Source: Listeria cossartiae subsp. cossartiae (lineage in GTDB: Bacteria > Bacillota > Bacilli > Lactobacillales > Listeriaceae). Taken from it: DNA of 64,000 bases. Of the stretch, positions 57,881 through 64,000 are shown in pieces. The notes beneath the pieces were generated by a model that saw nothing but the letters and a program-made list of their open reading frames with translations, was not told the DNA's origin and searched no databases. The number at the start of each line of letters is the position of its first letter. Positions within the stretch are counted from its first letter, which is position 1. A program made the position numbers and the translations under genes. The stretch covers positions 248,001-312,000 of the forward strand of contig NZ_JAASUI010000002.1 in NCBI RefSeq assembly GCF_014224155.1, given 5' to 3'.

Positions 57881-58315
57881 ATGAGGAAATTATTGAAAAA
57901 CAAGAAATTTTGGATAGTCTTGGTAATGCTTTTAGTATTGATTGTAGTACTTTTATTAGTACTTCAAAAATGTACACATGATGAAAAAGAGACGAAACCA
58001 TTAGAAGTGGAGCAAGATTTCAAGCGGAATTACGCGAAATGGTCAGATTTGAAATTGAATGGAGACATTTGTAATCCAGCTTATTTAGCGGAGTTGCGGG
58101 AGATGGAGAAAGATTTTCAAACTATTTATGCAGATGCTAAAAAGCCGAAAGTGTGGGATGGTTTATCAAAAAAAGACCAGACCATTTATACGGCTTATGG
58201 AGATGTAGGATCAGAGCTGAAAACGATGAATGATGCAATCGAGGCGCAGGAATATAAACAAGCGCAGCAAGTTCTGACAAAGATTTTAGAGATAGAAAAA
58301 GGTGTAAAGCAATAA
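57881..58315 (+). CDS. Small anchored protein beside the YD-repeat gene
   Basis: A 144-residue protein with N-terminal KNKKFWIVLV and a long hydrophobic helix (about 10-30), then a Cys (LQKC), which does not fit a good lipobox. The soluble part (about 35-144) is charged and helical, with WDGLSKKDQTIYTAYGDVGSEL. It precedes the YD-repeat gene by 32 bases, and the two are probably co-transcribed. It may help surface display or folding of the large protein; immunity genes of such proteins normally lie downstream. No family recognised. Confidence 0.75.
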   Translation: MRKLLKNKKFWIVLVMLLVLIVVLLLVLQKCTHDEKETKPLEVEQDFKRNYAKWSDLKLNGDICNPAYLAELREMEKDFQTIYADAKKPKVWDGLSKKDQTIYTAYGDVGSELKTMNDAIEAQEYKQAQQVLTKILEIEKGVKQ

Positions 58316-58347
58316 ACTGAGACAGAAAAGGGAGACAGAGATTACAT

Positions 58348-61300
58348 ATGAAAAAGGGCATAAAGATTTTATTGGTTACATTACTTTTATTTCCGATGCT
58401 GCCGTGGCAATTTGTGCAAGGTGCGGTGAACGCGGAAAGTGAGTTTGGAAATTATTATGGAAAACAATTAGCCTCACAAGATAAGGTGACTGTGGCAGAC
58501 TTAAATGAGGATGCGCAGAAGCAATTAAAGGATGAGAATCCGCCGAAAGATACAACACTTGATGAGGATTTAAGTGATAAAAACGCAGATGCGGTTCGTT
58601 TATTTGATGCAGAGACGCCAAATGTGACAGAAACTTTGGCAGAAGAGGCATCAACTGCTGGAATGGAAGAGGCAGTTGCGGAACGGACGGAAAATACGAA
58701 GACCTTTGTAAATAAGGAAACTGGTGAAGGAGAAACATATTATTTTACGGAACCAGTACATTTCAAGAACGACGATGGCAAGTGGGAAGATTTTGATGCC
58801 ACGCTAGTAAAAGATGGCGAAAAAACATGGTCGGCAAATGAAACGGCTAGAGAAATTACGACGCCAAAAGTGGTGACGGAAGATGCGATGCCAACGCTTA
58901 AATTAGATGGTGCAAATGTGGCAGTTCGTCCAAGTGGCGAGGCTGATTTGGAACAGGTTGTAGCGAAGGATAACCGAATTATGTATGCGAGTGAAGATGC
59001 TAAGACAGAACCGTTTACGATGGAGGCGGACAGTTTTGGGATGGAGCTCGGGCAGTATGTGAAAGCGGGAGACGATTCGGAACAGCAGGTTACATTTGAT
59101 TTGACGGTTCCGGATGACGTGACCTTGAAAGACGATGAAAAACGTGCGGCGACTTTAATTTACCGCGGTGAAGACCTAATTGGTGCGATTCCAAGCCCAG
59201 TTTTAGAAGATGAAACGGGATCTGTAATTGATACGTTAACCGCGAAAACGGTGAAAACGGAGACCGGCTATCAGTTGCAAGTCGCGAAGCTCAGTACGAA
59301 AAAAGTGACGGGTAATTTAGCTAAAGTCGCTGTTTCATTTGTGAGCACAAAAATTACAAATGGAATTCAGGCTACTAGTTTGCGTCAGTACCGAGATGAT
59401 GTGGCGTACTCTTTTCAGCCATACATGTATATCGGCTATGATGATGGGAATAACTCTGGAACGGAGGGGGCAGCCCATTTTATTACGTATGGTGTGGTGA
59501 AAGTACCTGATAGTGAAATTAAGAAAATTGGCACAAACCGTGAAATTGAATCGGCGGAGTTGTCGCTTTATAGAAGAGGGACGCAAGGCTTCTGGGGAGA
59601 CCGTGCCAAAGATAGTAAAGGAAACGTTGTGAAGCGTTTATTTGAAGTGCATGGAATTACAAAAGACGTTGGTAATATTGATGATTTAACATATGGTAAA
59701 TTTAAAAGTCTTGGTTTTCCGTATGGTCCACCTGCAAACGTAGACGGTAAAGAGACATATATTGGGAAAATTGATGATGCGAATCGACGTATTTCCTTTG
59801 ATATTACAAACGTTGCGAAGGATTGGGTAAATGGCGGCAAAAACAACGGAGTGATTGTAAAAACGGCAAAAGTGAATTCTTTTGAAATGCCATATTCGCA
59901 AGCTGATATATTTGCTGCGCCTAAATCTGGCGTGACGAGCGAGTCGCCATATGTGGTATTTAAGCACCGCGAGCGTCCGCCGATTGATGCGGATATGCCA
60001 CTCAAGGATACGAAGCTCTATTTGCGCCCGTTTGTCAGCGCGAATAATGATGGAAAACTTGATTTTACAGCACTTGGAATGGATGGCGTGGGTCGTCCTG
60101 ATGCAAAGATTAATTATAAAATTATCGATACATCAGATAATAAAAAGGTAACATTTAGCGGGACAGATCCGTCGATTGGTCGAGATTATTTATTCCCGAA
60201 TTATCCAAAGCTAAATAGTGAAACGCAGGAATACCGCGAGTTGATGAGTAACTGGCAGACAAACACACTACTTTTAAAAGGTGTTTTGAAAGAGAATCAT
60301 TTGTATCAAGTGGAAGCGGAAATTAAGGATGGAAATGAATCGGTAAGTAAGAAATATGATACGTTCCAGATTTATAAGGTGACAGGGCTAGACTCGTTGC
60401 CACGTCTACTGAAATTTTACGGGATTGCTAATAAGCGGTCGCAGTTTATGCTGGATAATAATATGAAGGATGAATTGCTCGTTCAAGGGAATGTAGTGTT
60501 TATTCGGAATCCGCAAAAAAACGCTGGTAAAGCCTATCAGTCGGGAAATTACGATACGGCAGATAAAATGCGACTTGATGCGCTAGCTATAGGGCGCGGC
60601 AAGCATTGTACTTTTGGCTATGAACCGATTAATTTTGATAGTGGGAACTTGCTTTATAATATGGAAGATGCGAAATGGTTTGATTTCGATGAGCAGCAGA
60701 CGATTACGCGGACATACAATTCGATGGCTCAAGGTAAAGACAGCCCAATGGGACGAAACTGGACCTTTAATTTGACGGACCAGTTAGGTTTCTTAGAAGA
60801 CGGTGCAGTGATGTTGGCGCGCTCAGATGGTGGGAGTGTGTTCTTTGAGAAGCAGTCAGACGGAACTTTTGAGATAGAGGAAGATGAGCCACTTGAACTT
60901 TCGAAAAAAGTGAATAAAGACGGCGCGCGTGAATTTGAGGTTGTGGATTTAGAAACAGGAAACATCTCTCTTTTTGCTGCGAACGGTCAACTTTTAAAAG
61001 TCACAAGTAAGGCTGGAAATGTAACGAATTATACGTATAACGCTGATGGTGAATTGGTGAAAATGGTCACTGGCTCTGGAAAAGTGTTGCAGTATGCATG
61101 GGATGCGGATGGACACTTGAAGGAGATTGTATTACCTGATGGCGGGAAATTGGCTTATTCATATGATGAAGATGGAAACCTAACGAAAGTGGTGGACCAA
61201 ACTGGGAAAGCAATTACCTACCAGTATGATTCAGAACACCATATGACATCTTATAAAGATAATGATGGGAATTTATTAATTAAGAATACATTTGACGCGG

Positions 61301-64000
61301 AAGGTCGGGTAACGGAACAGACAGACGGAGAAGGCAATACTGCCACACTGAAATATGAGTCCGGAAAAACAACGACAACCGATTTCAATGGCAATAAGAA
61401 AGTAGTTTATTTTAATGACCGCTTGCAAACGACAAAGATTGAGTATGCCGATGATACGACGACAGAAAATAAATATAACGACCAGCATCAGTTAGTCGCT
61501 TCTGTAGATCAGCTGGGGAATACGACTACTTTTGAAAATGATGCAAATGGAAACCTGACGAAAACAGTATATCCAGACGGAACAACAGAAACGAACGAAT
61601 TTGACGCGAAAAACCAATTAATCCGAAAAATAGATAGCCGTGGCGGCGTAACGAGCTACGCATACGATTCCAAAGGCAATGTTGTGCAAATAACTGCACC
61701 AAACGGAGGGGTACAAAAATTTACGCATAATGAAGACGGTCAAGTAGTTTCAGAAACAGATGCGAATGGCGCGGTAACAAAGACTGCCTATGATGCCAAA
61801 GGAAACCCGACAAAAGTAACAGATGGTCGTGGCAACGAAACAACCTATGCCTATGATAGTTTGTCGATGTTGAGTAGTATTACAGACGCAAATGGCAAGT
61901 CAGAGAAATATGAACGTAATGCACGCGGCGAGCTAGTGCGTGAGTGGAACGCAAATGGCGCAGCGATGACTTACGCCTATGATACAAACGGCAATAAGAT
62001 AAGCGAAACTGATTTGAATGGCAACAGCACTACTTTTGAATATGATGCTTTTGACCGTGTGATTAAGGAAACGAATCCACTCGGCGGGGTGACAAAATAC
62101 AAATATGACGGAAATGGCAATAAAATTAGTGAAACAGACCCACTCGGCAACACGGAGAAATTTAGTTATGATGCGCTAAATAGGCAAATAAAAGTGACTG
62201 CGGCGGATGGTGCGGATATTACCTATCACTATGATGCACTTGGTCAAAAATTATCCGAAGAAACCGAAGATGGTCAAAAAACAAGCTATCAATATGATGC
62301 AAAATCAGGCTATAAAACTAAAGAAATAGACCCACTCGGCAATGAGACAAATTATGCCTATGATGCAGATGGAAATGTCACGAAAATCACGTATCCAGAT
62401 GGCACAACCGAAGAATTCAGCTATGATGCAATGGATAATATTACACGCTTCGTCGATCAAGCTGGCAACGTTCAGACATACGAATTTGATGCGAACGGAA
62501 ACACGACAAAATTAAAAGAAGCCGGGCGTGTTTCGACATATACTTACGACGAGAATGGCAGCGTAACCTCCGAACAAGATGCAGCTGGTGGCGTGAAACG
62601 TTATAGTTTTGACAAAGTCGATCAAGTACAAATCGAAACCGACGAGCTTGGCGAAAAGACGCACTATGTATACGATGCAGATGGAAATGTCACAAAAATC
62701 ACAGACGGTAATGGCCACGCTATAACAATGGCATATGACAATGCAGGTAACGTGATTCGCCAAACGGACGCAGAAGGTAACACTACAAAATACACCTATA
62801 ATGCGCTCAATTTAGTTGAAACAGAGATTTCACCAACAAACGATATCACACAATATCGCTATAACAAAAATGGTAATTTAATTACAGAAATAGACCCGTA
62901 CGGCAACGAAACAAACTATCACTACACAAAAACAGGCGAAGTTTCTGAAATTATTGATGCTCTGAGAAACAAAACAACTTACGATTACGATAATCGTGGA
63001 AATCTGACAACAAGTACCGATCCGCTAGGCCGAAAAACTACTTATAGTTATGATATGGCGGACCGTGTCACTGAGCAAAAAAATCCAGACGGCACTAAAG
63101 CAACTTACACTTACGACAAAATGGACAGATTGTTAGAACAACAAGATAATACAGGTCAAAAAGAAAGCTACACATACAACGCAATTGGTGATGTAACACG
63201 TGTTGCTGACCGCAAAGGACGCAGTGAATCCTACAGCTATGACACATTCGGCAATGTCAGCAGTAAAACAGACATGCGAGGCAATAAAACGAGCTACGAA
63301 TACGATGCAGCCAATCGCCTAGTGAAGCAACAAAACCCAACAGGCAAAGCGCAAAGCATTGAATACAACAAGCGCGGCGACATCACATCCGAAGTTTTAC
63401 CGAATAGTGGCAAGTACACTTATAATTACGATGCAGAAGGTAATTTGCTGTCCGAAACAAACCCACTAGGCGAAACAACGAGCTACCAATACAACGGCAA
63501 CGACGAGCTGATTACGACAACGAATCCAGCGGGTGCTAAATCAAGCGTAACCTACGATGCTAATGGTAATGTCACAGCAGTTACCGATGAAAATGGCGGC
63601 ACAACAAAACAAACTTTCGACGCAACAGGTTTAGTAACAAGCCAAATAGATGCAGAAGGAAATAAAACACAATTCGGCTATGACCAATTAGGACGCCTAA
63701 CAACCGAAATTGATGCAGCTGGATTCAAACTCCTGAACAGCTATGACGCAGCGGGACGCCTTATCAAGGAAACAGATAAGCGCGGTAACACAACGAAATA
63801 TACGTACGACAAAGCAGATAACATTTTGACAGTCAAAGAGCCTTATGGAACTACGTCGACATTTAAATACGACCTACGTGGCAACATCACCGAAGAACTT
63901 GATGCAAATGGTAATGCGACAACATATAGCTATGATAAAGACGATCAACTTTTATCTAAAACGGACCCGATTGGCTATAAACAAAGCTACAAGTATAACG
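58348..64000 (+). CDS. YD-repeat wall protein, WapA/Rhs type (3' partial)
   Basis: The open frame runs from ATG 58348 (after AAAAGGGAG) off the right edge, giving 1884 residues. Residues 1-29 are a signal peptide. A beta-rich DNRLRE-like domain follows at about 360-520 (ESAELSLYRRG...FDITNVAKDWVNGG), then a LysM-like segment (about 670-725), a DUF6531-like block near 757 (GYEPINFDSGNLLYN), and about 1000 residues of some 47 YD repeats of about 21 residues (e.g. TYAYDSKGNVVQITAPNGG). The C-terminal core and any toxin tip are outside the window. WapA-type proteins deliver nuclease toxins to neighbours by contact. Confidence 0.88.
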   Translation, partial: MKKGIKILLVTLLLFPMLPWQFVQGAVNAESEFGNYYGKQLASQDKVTVADLNEDAQKQLKDENPPKDTTLDEDLSDKNADAVRLFDAETPNVTETLAEEASTAGMEEAVAERTENTKTFVNKETGEGETYYFTEPVHFKNDDGKWEDFDATLVKDGEKTWSANETAREITTPKVVTEDAMPTLKLDGANVAVRPSGEADLEQVVAKDNRIMYASEDAKTEPFTMEADSFGMELGQYVKAGDDSEQQVTFDLTVPDDVTLKDDEKRAATLIYRGEDLIGAIPSPVLEDETGSVIDTLTAKTVKTETGYQLQVAKLSTKKVTGNLAKVAVSFVSTKITNGIQATSLRQYRDDVAYSFQPYMYIGYDDGNNSGTEGAAHFITYGVVKVPDSEIKKIGTNREIESAELSLYRRGTQGFWGDRAKDSKGNVVKRLFEVHGITKDVGNIDDLTYGKFKSLGFPYGPPANVDGKETYIGKIDDANRRISFDITNVAKDWVNGGKNNGVIVKTAKVNSFEMPYSQADIFAAPKSGVTSESPYVVFKHRERPPIDADMPLKDTKLYLRPFVSANNDGKLDFTALGMDGVGRPDAKINYKIIDTSDNKKVTFSGTDPSIGRDYLFPNYPKLNSETQEYRELMSNWQTNTLLLKGVLKENHLYQVEAEIKDGNESVSKKYDTFQIYKVTGLDSLPRLLKFYGIANKRSQFMLDNNMKDELLVQGNVVFIRNPQKNAGKAYQSGNYDTADKMRLDALAIGRGKHCTFGYEPINFDSGNLLYNMEDAKWFDFDEQQTITRTYNSMAQGKDSPMGRNWTFNLTDQLGFLEDGAVMLARSDGGSVFFEKQSDGTFEIEEDEPLELSKKVNKDGAREFEVVDLETGNISLFAANGQLLKVTSKAGNVTNYTYNADGELVKMVTGSGKVLQYAWDADGHLKEIVLPDGGKLAYSYDEDGNLTKVVDQTGKAITYQYDSEHHMTSYKDNDGNLLIKNTFDAEGRVTEQTDGEGNTATLKYESGKTTTTDFNGNKKVVYFNDRLQTTKIEYADDTTTENKYNDQHQLVASVDQLGNTTTFENDANGNLTKTVYPDGTTETNEFDAKNQLIRKIDSRGGVTSYAYDSKGNVVQITAPNGGVQKFTHNEDGQVVSETDANGAVTKTAYDAKGNPTKVTDGRGNETTYAYDSLSMLSSITDANGKSEKYERNARGELVREWNANGAAMTYAYDTNGNKISETDLNGNSTTFEYDAFDRVIKETNPLGGVTKYKYDGNGNKISETDPLGNTEKFSYDALNRQIKVTAADGADITYHYDALGQKLSEETEDGQKTSYQYDAKSGYKTKEIDPLGNETNYAYDADGNVTKITYPDGTTEEFSYDAMDNITRFVDQAGNVQTYEFDANGNTTKLKEAGRVSTYTYDENGSVTSEQDAAGGVKRYSFDKVDQVQIETDELGEKTHYVYDADGNVTKITDGNGHAITMAYDNAGNVIRQTDAEGNTTKYTYNALNLVETEISPTNDITQYRYNKNGNLITEIDPYGNETNYHYTKTGEVSEIIDALRNKTTYDYDNRGNLTTSTDPLGRKTTYSYDMADRVTEQKNPDGTKATYTYDKMDRLLEQQDNTGQKESYTYNAIGDVTRVADRKGRSESYSYDTFGNVSSKTDMRGNKTSYEYDAANRLVKQQNPTGKAQSIEYNKRGDITSEVLPNSGKYTYNYDAEGNLLSETNPLGETTSYQYNGNDELITTTNPAGAKSSVTYDANGNVTAVTDENGGTTKQTFDATGLVTSQIDAEGNKTQFGYDQLGRLTTEIDAAGFKLLNSYDAAGRLIKETDKRGNTTKYTYDKADNILTVKEPYGTTSTFKYDLRGNITEELDANGNATTYSYDKDDQLLSKTDPIGYKQSYKYN

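Overview
The window looks like chromosomal DNA of a low-GC Gram-positive bacterium, almost certainly a Listeria species close to L. monocytogenes. From memory of the L. monocytogenes EGD-e map, the gene order matches its lmo2818-to-lmo2754 stretch read backwards: mnmE-mnmG, rsmG, a ManNAc operon, noc, parA-parB, kat, ychF, gshF, a beta-glucoside PTS, guaB, recQ, topB, dacA. It is not EGD-e itself, because the loci I remember on both sides of kat (a beta-glucoside PTS set and bvrABC) are missing. The species is not settled by the sequence. The region lies near the replication origin: it holds parABS, Noc, many parS sites, Noc-binding palindromes and a DnaA-box cluster.

Layout. 0-5.5 kb: end of a 14-TM exporter, an M20 amidohydrolase, an MFS carrier, a divergent SDR/TetR pair, and a lipoprotein DD-carboxypeptidase. 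5.4-9.1 kb: DnaA boxes, then mnmE-mnmG (tRNA wobble modification). 9.2-12.6 kb: an AT-rich accessory cassette with three tandem small membrane-anchored paralogues, an N-terminal-lipase/C-terminal-helical protein and two small helical proteins. This layout resembles a type VII secreted lipase toxin with immunity and targeting partners. 12.7-19.7 kb: rsmG, then a seven-gene ManNAc-6-P/PTS operon ending in its RpiR regulator. 19.9-24 kb: noc, a small membrane protein, an XRE-like protein, parA, parB and a DUF951 gene. 24-27 kb: PerR-type catalase and ychF. 27-29.9 kb: an array of SUKH-like and related immunity-type genes, one frameshifted. 29.9-35.1 kb: a drug exporter with a leader peptide, then a lactococcin-972-type bacteriocin with its membrane protein and ABC ATPase. 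35.2-41.3 kb: gshF, a two-gene ABC transporter, a DUF1129 protein and an RpiR regulator. 41.3-45.7 kb (minus strand): a complete beta-glucoside PTS operon with a cre-like site. 45.9-46.1 kb: a free-standing 36-residue peptide gene with its own promoter and terminator. 46.2-57.6 kb: ABC-F, macrodomain protein, guaB, recQ, topB, an X-Pro-type peptidase and dacA. 57.9-64 kb: a small anchored protein and the first 1884 residues of a YD-repeat (WapA/Rhs-type) wall protein that runs off the window.

Two themes stand out. First, chromosome organisation: ParB and Noc are encoded next to ten parS-type sites, two Noc-type sites and a DnaA-box cluster, so the proteins and many of their targets share one 50-kb neighbourhood. 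Second, interbacterial competition: the lipase cassette, the orphan immunity array, the bacteriocin locus and the YD-repeat protein are four separate conflict loci set between conserved housekeeping blocks. All product calls rest on reading motifs and on knowledge of the families; no database search was run.
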